Of a DNA stretch of 64,000 nucleotides, positions 1 to 7,438 are shown piece by piece (the stretch's first letter is position 1; the number at the start of each line of letters is the position of its first letter). The DNA comes from RUG14199 sp964629225 (GTDB lineage Bacteria; Bacillota; Clostridia; Oscillospirales; CAG-272): positions 18,207-82,206 of the forward strand of contig CAZVQC010000007.1 of the NCBI GenBank assembly GCA_964629225.1. The letters run 5' to 3'. A program made the position numbers and the translations under genes. The notes under the pieces are model-generated. The model did not search any database, was not told where the DNA came from, and saw nothing but the letters and a program-made list of their open reading frames with translations.

Positions 1-191
1 ACGACAGTGATGAGTTTTATGACGGTGGCGGTATCGATGCAAGTTTTGAAAGAGAGATACCCGCATCCGTGCTGGGGTCGCTCTCTATGGGTGCCTCGGA
101 CGGCGCAAACGGAAAAAAGAAAAAATGGACGGTAAAAAAGAGCAAGAGTCTGACGGACGAATTTGATGCTGTCAGATCGGAAGAGGACTGA
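1..191 (+). CDS. C-terminal end of an unidentified protein (partial)
   Basis: An open frame enters from the left edge (codons in phase with base 3) and stops with TGA at 189-191. The visible 62 residues are a Gly/Asp/Ser-rich stretch followed by a lysine-rich patch (GKKKKWTVKKSK) and an acidic end (RSEED). Such low-complexity charged tails are common in clostridial cell-division or scaffold proteins, and a DivIVA-type gene often sits just before lspA, but nothing here proves that identity. It lies 10 bp before the lspA start, so it is probably co-transcribed with it. Confidence 0.6.
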   Translation, partial: DSDEFYDGGGIDASFEREIPASVLGSLSMGASDGANGKKKKWTVKKSKSLTDEFDAVRSEED

Positions 192-201
192 CAGGGCGCC
201 T

Positions 202-765
202 ATGAACACTGCTAAAAAAAGGATCTGTTATTTTATTACAGCGGCCCTCGTTGTGCTCTTGGATCAGGTGTCGAAGTTCACGGTCAGTGCCGGCTTTTCC
301 CATGAAGGGGAGAGCATCACTGTGATACCGGGGGTGCTTGACTTCACCTTCGTTCTTAACGAAGGGGCGACTGCGGGAATGCTTGCGGATCGAAGATGGG
401 TCTTCATGACGGTGTCCGTAGTTGCGATAATTGCGATAGCACTGTATCTGTTTTTTTCGAAGAACATCGGCTCCCTTGCGGGGATCGCTCTTTCCGCAGT
501 GGCAGGCGGCGGCATCGGCAACATGATCGATCGCACCGTCTCCGGAGCAGTGGTTGACTTCGTGGACGTGACCTGCATCGATATCTTTCCCTTCAACACG
601 GTATTCAATGTGGCGGATATCTTCGTGTGCGTCGGATGCGCCGTTTTCATATTTGCGATAATAAGAGAAGAAGTGGCGGATGCCAAAGCCAAAAAAGCGA
701 CAGAAAACGCTGCAAAATGCGACGGCACCGACGGGTGCGACGGCGGAGACTGCCATGAGAGCTGA
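202..765 (+). CDS. lspA: Lipoprotein signal peptidase (signal peptidase II)
   Basis: Membrane aspartyl protease that cleaves the signal peptide of lipidated prolipoproteins. All family motifs are visible: DQVSKF near the N terminus, NEGATAGML, GNMIDR, VVDFVD and FNVADIFV. The two catalytic aspartates should be those of GNMIDR and FNVAD. Four hydrophobic segments fit the family topology. I chose the ATG at 202 (187 aa) over an in-frame ATG at 163, because the latter overlaps the preceding gene and adds a charged extension. The C terminus carries a Cys/Asp/Gly-rich tail of about 25 residues that is longer than usual. The end overlaps the next gene by 11 bp, implying translational coupling. Several lipoproteins in this window (29.4 and 43.3 kb) are potential substrates. 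Confidence 0.93.
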   Translation: MNTAKKRICYFITAALVVLLDQVSKFTVSAGFSHEGESITVIPGVLDFTFVLNEGATAGMLADRRWVFMTVSVVAIIAIALYLFFSKNIGSLAGIALSAVAGGGIGNMIDRTVSGAVVDFVDVTCIDIFPFNTVFNVADIFVCVGCAVFIFAIIREEVADAKAKKATENAAKCDGTDGCDGGDCHES

Positions 766-1771
766 TTTGAATGAAGCTTTTGAAGGTGAGGAGAGGGAGT
801 GTGAGGCTCTGTTCTTCACGGCGTCCACCGAGGATGTGGGAAAGCGCACGGACGTCTTCGTGTCGGAAAGGTGCGGTATCACGAGAAGTGCTGCGGGAAA
901 ACTGATAGAAGAAGGCAACGTCACCGTAGGCGGCAAGGTTGCTTCAAAAAGCGGCAAGATCAAGGATGGTGACACGGTCGAGGTGCTCATACCGGAGCCC
1001 GAGCAGTGCAGTGTAGCCCCCGAAAACATCCCTCTTGACGTGGTGTACGAGGATGGGGACGTGATAGTGGTCAACAAGCCGGCGGGGATGGTGGTCCATC
1101 CCGCTCCCGGACATTCAAGCGGGACTCTCGTTTCGGCACTGCTCTACCATTGCAGGGATTCTCTTTCGGCGGTCAACGGAGTCTACAGGCAAGGAATAGT
1201 CCACCGTATCGACAAGGATACTACGGGACTTATCGCGGCGGCGAAGAATGACGTTTCTCACAACAGCCTCGCATCCCAGCTCAAAGATCACTCCATGCAC
1301 CGTGAGTACCTTGCGATCCTTGTGGGAAGGCTTCCCGATAGCACGGGAACGGTGGACCGTCCCATCGGAAGGAATCCTTCGGACAGAAAAAAGATGGCTG
1401 TGGCAAGACCCGGTGACAGAAGCGCAAGGAACGCCGTTACCCATTACGAGGTCATTAGCGAAAATGGCGGTTTCACCCTTGCCAAAATGAGACTTGAGAC
1501 CGGAAGAACGCACCAGATACGTGTCCACATGGCATCTGTCGGTCATCCGGTCCTGGGGGACGAAGTCTACGGCGGTGACAAGACCCTTTTCCAAAAGAAG
1601 CACCCGACTCTTTTCAAGGGGCAGATGCTTCATGCGGCAAGGCTCACGTTTGTCCACCCTTCAAACGGAGAGACCGTGTCCGTGACGGCGCCTCCTCCGG
1701 ATAATTTTATAAGAGCCGCCGAGCTTTGCGGACTCATACCCGAGGGGGATTGGAGTTTGTTGTCAATGTAA
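755..1771 (+). CDS. rluD: RluD-type large-subunit rRNA pseudouridine synthase
   Basis: Converts specific uridines of 23S rRNA to pseudouridine. An S4 RNA-binding domain lies near residues 30-85. The catalytic domain follows, with NKPAGMVVHPAPGH, the catalytic-Asp motif HRIDKDTTG (Asp near residue 153), GRTHQIRVHM and HPVLGDEVYGG. The ATG at 755 is preceded by GGAG at a good distance and gives 338 aa. An upstream in-frame start at 680 would overlap lspA by 86 bp and is not favoured. The lspA-rluD order is standard in Firmicutes. RluD (positions 1911/1915/1917) is the most likely specificity, but close paralogs cannot be excluded from sequence alone. A second, S4-less paralog is at 58.1 kb. Confidence 0.88.
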   Translation: MRADLNEAFEGEERECEALFFTASTEDVGKRTDVFVSERCGITRSAAGKLIEEGNVTVGGKVASKSGKIKDGDTVEVLIPEPEQCSVAPENIPLDVVYEDGDVIVVNKPAGMVVHPAPGHSSGTLVSALLYHCRDSLSAVNGVYRQGIVHRIDKDTTGLIAAAKNDVSHNSLASQLKDHSMHREYLAILVGRLPDSTGTVDRPIGRNPSDRKKMAVARPGDRSARNAVTHYEVISENGGFTLAKMRLETGRTHQIRVHMASVGHPVLGDEVYGGDKTLFQKKHPTLFKGQMLHAARLTFVHPSNGETVSVTAPPPDNFIRAAELCGLIPEGDWSLLSM

Positions 1772-1816
1772 TGACAAACGGCGGAATTTAATTTTGATTA
1801 TTCGGCATAATAACTG

Positions 1817-1845
1817 TTGATTATGATAGAAAATTGTGCTATATT
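1817..1845 (+). promoter_or_regulatory. Sigma-A promoter for pgk-tpiA
   Basis: TTGATT (1817-1822) and TATATT (1840-1845) are separated by exactly 17 bp. Transcription would start near 1852, about 45 nt before the pgk ATG, whose Shine-Dalgarno is GGAG. Confidence 0.75.
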
Positions 1846-1896
1846 AGGTTAGTGAGAAAAACAATATTCTAATGAAAAATACGGAGATGAAAAAAG

Positions 1897-3084
1897 ATGA
1901 CTTACAACAAGAAAACAGTTGAAGACATTGATGTCAGAGGAAAAAGAGTCCTTGTAAGATGCGATTTCAACGTGCCTATGAAGGACGGTGTCATCACGAA
2001 TGACAACAGAATCGTCGGAGCGCTTCCCACCATTAAATACTTGGTCGAGAACGGAGCCAAGGTGATCCTTTGCTCCCACATGGGCAGACCCAAGGGCGAA
2101 TTCAACATGCAGTACTCTCTCGCTCCCGTGGCAAAGAGACTTTCCGAGCTTTTGGGCAAGGAAGTCACCATGGCTGCCGACGTTATCGGAGAGGATGCAA
2201 AATCCAAGGCGGCGGCACTTAAAGACGGTGAGCTCCTTCTCATCGAGAATGTTCGCTTCCACAAGGAAGAGACCGCAAACGATCCCGCTTTTGCAAAAGA
2301 ACTCGCATCCATGGCGGACATCTTCGTTAACGATGCATTCGGTGCCGCTCACAGAGCACACGCTTCTACAGCCGGCGTTGCCGCATATCTCCCTGCAGTT
2401 TGCGGATATCTTATCAAGAAAGAGATCACCATCATGGGTGATGCTCTTGAGAACCCCGTAAGACCCTTTGTTGCCATCCTGGGTGGCGCTAAGGTCTCAG
2501 ATAAGATCGGCGTTATCAACAACCTTCTCGAAAAGGTAGATACTCTCATTATCGGCGGCGGCATGGCTTACACGTTCTTCAAGGCCTTCGGAAACGAGAT
2601 CGGAACGTCCATCTGCGAAGAGGACAAGCTCGATCTGGCACGTGAGTTGGTTCAGAAGGCAAAGGAAAAGGGTGTTAATTTCCTTCTCCCCGTTGATAAC
2701 ATCATCGGCAGAGAGTACAAAGAGGACACCCCTTGCATGAGGATCTACTCCGACTCTATTCCCGACGGTTGGATGGGACTTGACATCGGTAAGACGACAC
2801 AGGAGCTCTACTCCAAGACCATCATCGGTTCCGGCACAGTTATTTGGAACGGACCTATGGGCGTTTCCGAGTGGGATAACTTCGCATCCGGCACAGAGGC
2901 TGTCGCAAAGGCAGTTGCAGAGTCCGGCGCGGTTTCCATCATCGGCGGCGGCGATTCCGCAGCGGCTGTTGCAAAGCTCGGATATGCAGATAAGATGACC
3001 CACATTTCCACAGGCGGCGGCGCTTCCCTTGAATTCCTTGAGGGGCTTGAGCTTCCCGGTATCGCTTGCCTCCAGAATAAGTGA
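1897..3084 (+). CDS. pgk: Phosphoglycerate kinase
   Basis: Glycolytic enzyme transferring phosphate from 1,3-bisphosphoglycerate to ADP in the cytoplasm. Full family length (395 aa). Motifs in order: RCDFNVPMKDG, CSHMGRPKG, GGAKVSDKIGVI, IIGGGMAYTF, WNGPMGVSEW and the nucleotide-binding GGGDSAAA plus STGGGASLEFLEG. It has its own promoter just upstream and is followed within 21 bp by tpiA, so the two form a small glycolytic operon. The usual upstream partner, glyceraldehyde-3-phosphate dehydrogenase, is not adjacent here. Codon choice is skewed toward a restricted set, as expected for a highly expressed gene. Confidence 0.98.
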   Translation: MTYNKKTVEDIDVRGKRVLVRCDFNVPMKDGVITNDNRIVGALPTIKYLVENGAKVILCSHMGRPKGEFNMQYSLAPVAKRLSELLGKEVTMAADVIGEDAKSKAAALKDGELLLIENVRFHKEETANDPAFAKELASMADIFVNDAFGAAHRAHASTAGVAAYLPAVCGYLIKKEITIMGDALENPVRPFVAILGGAKVSDKIGVINNLLEKVDTLIIGGGMAYTFFKAFGNEIGTSICEEDKLDLARELVQKAKEKGVNFLLPVDNIIGREYKEDTPCMRIYSDSIPDGWMGLDIGKTTQELYSKTIIGSGTVIWNGPMGVSEWDNFASGTEAVAKAVAESGAVSIIGGGDSAAAVAKLGYADKMTHISTGGGASLEFLEGLELPGIACLQNK

Positions 3085-3104
3085 TCGGAAGAGAGGACAT
3101 CGAA

Positions 3105-3872
3105 ATGGACAAGACAAAAAGACGTGTCGTTATCGCCGGCAACTGGAAGATGAACATGACTCCTTCCGAGGCTGTTGCGGCTATTAAAAAGACTGCCGAG
3201 CTGACAGAGGGCATGAACGGTTGTGACGTGGTACTTTGCGTTCCTTACGTCGATATTCCCGCATCCGTTGAGGCTGCGAAGGGAACTAACGTTAAGATCG
3301 GCGCCGAGAACATCCACTTTGAAGAAAAGGGTGCTTTCACAGGTGAAGTATCCGCCGCAATGCTCAAGGAGTGCGGTGTTGAATACGTTATCGTAGGTCA
3401 CAGTGAAAGAAGACAGTATTTCGGTGAGACCGACGAGACTGTCAACAAGAGAGCGAAGGCCTCTCTTGCCGCAGGCTTCAAGACCATCGTTTGCCTTGGC
3501 GAAGTCAAGGATGAGAGACTCAGCGGCATCACAAACGAAGTAGTCTCCATGCAGACAAAACTTGATCTTGCGGGTATTTCCGCCGAGGATATGAAGAACG
3601 TTATCATCGCCTATGAGCCTGTGTGGGCAATAGGTACCGGACTTACCGCAACTCCCGAACAGGCTGAGGAGGTCTGCGCTCTCATAAGAGAGACAGTTGA
3701 AGGACTCTACGGCAAGGAAGTAGCCGACGGACTAACCGTTCAGTACGGAGGAAGCATGAACGATGCCAATGCCGCAAGCCTTCTTGCAAAGCCCGACGTG
3801 GACGGTGGACTTATCGGCGGAGCATCTCTCGTTCCCGAAAAGTTCCTTAAGATAGTTGAGGCTGCTCAATAA
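3105..3872 (+). CDS. tpiA: Triosephosphate isomerase
   Basis: Interconverts dihydroxyacetone phosphate and glyceraldehyde 3-phosphate. The TIM signature residues are all present: AGNWKMNMT with the catalytic Lys, GHSERRQYFGET with the catalytic His, AYEPVWAIGTG with the catalytic Glu and the start of loop 6, QYGGSMNDAN, and the phosphate-binding GGLIGGASL. I start it at ATG 3105 (255 aa), which has GAGAGG about 9 nt upstream. An in-frame GTG at 3081 overlapping the pgk stop adds only an unrelated 8-residue extension. It is followed by a hairpin that probably ends the operon. Confidence 0.97.
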   Translation: MDKTKRRVVIAGNWKMNMTPSEAVAAIKKTAELTEGMNGCDVVLCVPYVDIPASVEAAKGTNVKIGAENIHFEEKGAFTGEVSAAMLKECGVEYVIVGHSERRQYFGETDETVNKRAKASLAAGFKTIVCLGEVKDERLSGITNEVVSMQTKLDLAGISAEDMKNVIIAYEPVWAIGTGLTATPEQAEEVCALIRETVEGLYGKEVADGLTVQYGGSMNDANAASLLAKPDVDGGLIGGASLVPEKFLKIVEAAQ

Positions 3873-3892
3873 TTTCAATAGGTTCTACCAAA

Positions 3893-3925
3893 CGGGCTGC
3901 CGGGAGGCAGCCCGAAAATTTTGAA
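3893..3925 (+). terminator. Hairpin terminator after tpiA
   Basis: A perfect 9-bp stem (3893-3901 with 3906-3914, loop GGGA) is followed by AAAATTTT. The U-tract is interrupted by the A run, so some read-through into the antiporter gene is possible. Confidence 0.6.
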
Positions 3926-3941
3926 AAATTCGGAGATAACA

Positions 3942-5210
3942 ATGGAAACCATTCTTTGCCTGGGAGTGATGCTGCTTTCGGGACTCATCATGTCAAGACT
4001 CATAAAGCCCCTGGGACTCCCCGCCGTTACTGCCTACCTTCTTGCGGGGATACTTATCGGGCCGTTTTTCCTCGGAAGGCTGGGCGTTGCGGGACTGGGA
4101 TTTTCCACTCTTGAAAAAGTGGAGAGTTTCGGCCTTGTGTCGGATATCGCTCTCGGATTCATCGCATTTGCGATAGGAAACGAATTTCGCCTCTCTCAAC
4201 TCAAGGAGACGGGAAAGCAGGCCACGGTCATCGGTATCATCCAAGCGCTCGTGGCAACACTGCTTGTGGATATCGCTCTCATTGCCGTCCATTTCATAGT
4301 AGGTGACAAACTGTCTCTTGCTGCCGCAATAACTCTCGGTGCCGTGGCATCGGCTACCGCCCCTGCCGCAACGCTCATGGTAGTAAGGCAGTACAAGGCC
4401 AAGGGAAAGCTGACGGATCTGCTCCTCCCCATAGTAGCCCTCGACGATGCTGTGGGGTTGGTGGTATTTGCAGTGTCCTTCGGCATTGCTCAGGCTCTGA
4501 CGAGCGGCACGGTCAGCGTTACCTCCATAGTTGTGGAGCCTCTGATTGAGATAGTGCTCTCCTTAGCTCTCGGAGCGGCGATGGGCTTCATATTGAATTT
4601 TGCCGAAAAGTTCTTCCACTCCAGAAGTAAGAGGCTCTCCATTGCGGTGACCTTCGTGGTACTGTCGGTGGCGATATCCCTCATGTCCTTCCACATCGGC
4701 TCGGTCAAGGTCTCCTTCTCCTCGCTTCTCGTCTGCATGATGCTGGGAACGGTGTTCTGCAACCTTTGCGATTTTTCCGAGGAGTTGATGGACCGTTGTG
4801 ACAGATGGACTGCACCGCTGTTCGTGCTGTTCTTCGTCCTCTCCGGTGCGGAGCTTGACTTCAGTGTCTTCTCCGACGTCGCTATCATCGCCGTGGGCGT
4901 TATCTACATCATCTTCCGCTCCGTCGGAAAATACGTGGGTGCCAGGGGCAGCGCAAAGCTGATGGGTTGTGATGAGAGCACGGTCAAGTACCTGGGCGTG
5001 ACTCTTCTTCCCCAAGCAGGCGTTGCCCTCGGAATGTCGGTGACTGCCGCAAAATATCTGGGCAGTGACGGAGACCTTATCAGGAACATCATCCTTTTCG
5101 GAGTCTTCATCTATGAGCTCATAGGACCCATGGCAACTAAGATCGCCCTTACCAAGGCGGGCAATATCGTTCCGGAGGAGCGCAAGAGTTCCAGAGGAGC
5201 GAAGGTCTGA
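3942..5210 (+). CDS. Cation:proton antiporter (CPA2, KefB-like membrane part)
   Basis: Predicted polytopic membrane protein of about 12 hydrophobic segments, typical of the Na+/H+ exchanger superfamily (PF00999). Recognisable features are the N-terminal LPAVTAYLLAGILIGP, the ALDDAVGLVVFAVSF segment with the Asp-Asp pair used for ion transport in the family, and the later FFVLSGAELDF. No C-terminal RCK/TrkA-N nucleotide-binding domain is present, so the protein ends after the membrane part (422 aa). The ATG at 3942 has GGAG 6 nt upstream; a TTG at 3921 in the same frame is less likely. Na+ or K+ specificity cannot be read from the sequence. Confidence 0.85.
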   Translation: METILCLGVMLLSGLIMSRLIKPLGLPAVTAYLLAGILIGPFFLGRLGVAGLGFSTLEKVESFGLVSDIALGFIAFAIGNEFRLSQLKETGKQATVIGIIQALVATLLVDIALIAVHFIVGDKLSLAAAITLGAVASATAPAATLMVVRQYKAKGKLTDLLLPIVALDDAVGLVVFAVSFGIAQALTSGTVSVTSIVVEPLIEIVLSLALGAAMGFILNFAEKFFHSRSKRLSIAVTFVVLSVAISLMSFHIGSVKVSFSSLLVCMMLGTVFCNLCDFSEELMDRCDRWTAPLFVLFFVLSGAELDFSVFSDVAIIAVGVIYIIFRSVGKYVGARGSAKLMGCDESTVKYLGVTLLPQAGVALGMSVTAAKYLGSDGDLIRNIILFGVFIYELIGPMATKIALTKAGNIVPEERKSSRGAKV

Positions 5211-5244
5211 CGGCTATCCGGACGACAAAAACAGCAAAAAGATC

Positions 5245-5280
5245 GGGGCTTGAAACACTGTTTCAAGCCCCTTGTTTTTC
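5245..5280 (+). terminator. Strong bidirectional terminator
   Basis: A 12-bp stem (5245-5256 with 5260-5271, loop ACT) is followed by TTGTTTTTC. It separates the rightward antiporter gene from the leftward diguanylate cyclase gene and can serve both. Its stem shares the CTTGAAAC/GTTTCAAG core with the terminator at 26253. Confidence 0.85.
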
Positions 5281-5310
5281 ATTATTCGGGCATCGAAGAT
5301 ACCCATTTGA

Positions 5311-6744
5311 TCAATTGTCAAAAGACCCGGCTATAATTTCCGATCTTGTCCGGTAGTACCGATGCTTCTCAATGTACATCAGTCTTTCTGCCTCTCTCAG
5401 CATTCCGTCAAGGTCATCGCATTCTTTTTTCCAAATGTATCCTATGGAGGCGCTGATGTCTTCATCTTCTATGCTCCGTTTGAAGGAGTCTGTCTTGCGG
5501 ACAAAATCGGTGGCTTCCACGTCGGGACAGATCACCACGAACTCATCTCCGCCGATACGGTAACAGCATTCTCCGAAAGTGCTTGAGAGAAGCCGTGACA
5601 CACTTTTTATGAATTCATCTCCGGATTCGTGGGATCTGGAGTCGTTCATCTGCTTCAGTCCGTTAAGATCCACATATGCAATGCCGATATCGGTAGGTCT
5701 TTCGGCACGGAGGAAGTTCAAGGTCTCGGTGTATTTCCGCCGGTTATAGAGAGACGTCAGCATATCCCGGTAACTGAGAAAATCAAGCTGCTCGTTCTTC
5801 TTTTCGATCTCGTTGTTACTTTGCTGAAGCTTTCTTATCATTTTCGTGTTCCACGCAAAGTAAAAGAGAAGAAGCAGGACTTGGACCGTTCCGGATATGA
5901 TGAACTTTTGTCTGAGGCTTGCGACGTTTGAGAACAGCACGCTCTCTTCCGCGAATACCGCTATTTGCCAGTCGAACATTCCGAAGGGAGTGTAGTACAT
6001 GTAGATGTCGTTCCCGGTGGTCTTTGAAACAAAGGCGATGGCTCCGGTCTCGTGATTCTTGATGGCGGCTTTGAGGTCTGTATCCTCAAACCCCTCGACA
6101 CGCTCTCGCTCTTCCATTTCGAAGGCATTCCCAAGTTCTGTGTGCCAACTGTCCATAATGTAGTTGCCGTCATCGGAATCTATCATGCAGATGTTGGCAG
6201 CCCCATTGTAGATGACCGGTCTGAACAGGTCGGTCAAAGTGGTAAGGTCGATGACTCCGATCAGTACTGCGGAGATCTCATTGTCTATGATGACGGGGAG
6301 AACATAGTAGACGCAGGGCATCTCGGTCAAAAAGTCGGTCTTTCTGTCTGTGAGGTACTCGCCCTTTGCTACGATCCTGTCATAGTTGATCTCTTTGTCG
6401 ACCTCAATGACCTTTCCGTCGGATACGAGGGTATTGTCCGGGTAGAGGATATCGATACGGGCGAACATCGTGGCATCCTTCAGCTCGTTGATGTAGAGGC
6501 TGGATACTTCGGTATATGAGTTCATATGGCCGTTGACTATGACGGTCTCGATCAAATGAAGTTTTGATATCTCGTCGGTGAATTTGATGGTGATCTCATT
6601 TGCGGTGTCCTGTACGGTGGTCTCAAGTTCCCGCCAACAGCGCTCCTCTTCTTTCACCAGTATCCCGGCGTACAACTGCTGTGAAATGATCACGGTCACG
6701 ATTGCTATGCACAGCAGCGGAAGAATGTGTTTTGAAAATTTCAT
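5311..6744 (-). CDS. Membrane sensor diguanylate cyclase (GGDEF)
   Basis: Makes c-di-GMP from two GTP. A TM segment spans residues 7-27 and an extracytoplasmic sensor of about 250 residues follows (probably a double-CACHE fold, judging by length and position). A second TM lies near 283-300, then a short coiled coil and a GGDEF domain near 330-477. The active-site signature is RIGGDEFVV with all five motif residues intact. An inhibitory RxxD site is not seen just before the motif, so product inhibition may be weak. The start follows GGAG and a well-placed promoter on the minus strand. It is the only clear cyclase in an island holding two EAL proteins and a c-di-GMP riboswitch, so it is the natural signal source for that locus. 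The ligand sensed is unknown. Confidence 0.93.
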   Translation of the reverse strand: MKFSKHILPLLCIAIVTVIISQQLYAGILVKEEERCWRELETTVQDTANEITIKFTDEISKLHLIETVIVNGHMNSYTEVSSLYINELKDATMFARIDILYPDNTLVSDGKVIEVDKEINYDRIVAKGEYLTDRKTDFLTEMPCVYYVLPVIIDNEISAVLIGVIDLTTLTDLFRPVIYNGAANICMIDSDDGNYIMDSWHTELGNAFEMEERERVEGFEDTDLKAAIKNHETGAIAFVSKTTGNDIYMYYTPFGMFDWQIAVFAEESVLFSNVASLRQKFIISGTVQVLLLLFYFAWNTKMIRKLQQSNNEIEKKNEQLDFLSYRDMLTSLYNRRKYTETLNFLRAERPTDIGIAYVDLNGLKQMNDSRSHESGDEFIKSVSRLLSSTFGECCYRIGGDEFVVICPDVEATDFVRKTDSFKRSIEDEDISASIGYIWKKECDDLDGMLREAERLMYIEKHRYYRTRSEIIAGSFDN

Positions 6745-6860
6745 TTTTATCTCCGTGCCGAAATGTTTTTATCATGGAGCAATAATGCTCCGGTAGTTAC
6801 GATGCTTGCAGGGTCATTTGCCTAAGAAGTCAAGACGGAATGCGCGACATCCGTTACATT

Positions 6861-6889
6861 AGTATAGCACCATTGTCGGACGGTGGCAA
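6861..6889 (-). promoter_or_regulatory. Sigma-A promoter of the diguanylate cyclase gene
   Basis: On the minus strand TTGCCA (6884-6889) and TATACT (6861-6866) are spaced by 17 bp. This places the start site about 110 nt before the coding start and makes the cyclase a separate transcription unit from the polysaccharide operon. Confidence 0.8.
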
Positions 6890-7310
6890 TACCCTAGACA
6901 AATATTATCGAATAAAAATACAAAAAAATGTTGTTATTTACCTGTTATTGCCAAGCAAATTCCAGCTTTTGCATTTTATTCCCATCTGTTGGCATTTTTG
7001 ATGGGCAACTGTAAAAAGGCGAATCTTGCAAGACGAAATTTGCTCTGTAATATGAGAGGCGTACATTGAGCGAAAACAGAATCCGGTCAGGTGGAGAAAG
7101 CGCAAAGCTCGGTCAAAGTATCCGGAGACCTTCTACGGTTCGCAGATGCTCGGATAGGTCGGTTAAGGCGGGTAAGCGACTCGGTGGTCGCCGATATGCA
7201 GGAGTCGGAACGGTTTGAAGGGACAGCCGACGTCAACGCTCTGTAAAGGGAATTTCAGCCCGTTTTCGGCGCTGCCGAGCTATGGGTGGTGATTCTCTCG
7301 CGGAGTCCAA
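6890..7310. other. Non-coding stretch, possible structured RNA on the plus strand
   Basis: No convincing reading frame on either strand. The first 150 bases are AT-rich; the rest is more GC-rich and can form several hairpins, for example CGACT/AGTCG enclosing CGG/CCG near 7178-7210. A plus-strand promoter-like pair (TTGCAA 7026-7031, TAATAT 7048-7053, 16-bp gap) precedes it and strong hairpins at 7326-7371 could end it, giving a candidate RNA of about 310 nt. It matches no RNA family I know. Low confidence. Confidence 0.3.
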
Positions 7311-7318
7311 GAATATCG

Positions 7319-7371
7319 CAAAAAAGCCGCTTTTAAGCGGCGAGAGACCGCCTTTGAATGAAGGCGGTCTC
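7319..7371 (-). terminator. Tandem terminator hairpins for the polysaccharide operon
   Basis: Read on the minus strand, an 11-bp hairpin (7361-7371 with 7344-7354) is followed by a second 7-bp hairpin (7335-7341 with 7326-7332) and a run of six T. It lies about 30 bases past the stop of the EAL gene and so marks the end of the operon. Confidence 0.8.
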
Positions 7372-7378
7372 CAATGTT

Positions 7379-7438
7379 ATTCGGCGCAGCTATTCGGCGC
7401 AGCTATTCGGCGCAGCTATTCGGCGCAGCTATTCGGCG
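7379..7438. repeat. 13-bp tandem repeat over the 3-prime end of the EAL gene
   Basis: Four perfect copies of ATTCGGCGCAGCT (plus-strand sense) starting at 7379, 7392, 7405 and 7418, plus 8 further matching bases. The unit length is not a multiple of three, so the EAL frame crosses the array in changing phase and meets its stop inside the third unit encountered. Copy-number changes would alter only the last few residues. Confidence 0.9.

Noticed and set aside
163..201. Longer lspA start at ATG 163
   Set aside because: It overlaps the preceding gene and adds 13 charged residues before the first TM segment; ATG 202 fits the family.
172..1077. Leftward 301-codon ORF over lspA/rluD
   Set aside because: An antisense shadow of two motif-complete genes; Cys/His/Arg-rich composition typical of shadows.
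7060..7310. RNase P RNA or tmRNA
   Set aside because: The conserved boxes of RNase P and a tmRNA tag frame ending in ALAA with a CCA end are absent on both strands.
7379..7438. CRISPR array
   Set aside because: Repeats are directly contiguous 13-mers without spacers and lie inside a coding end.
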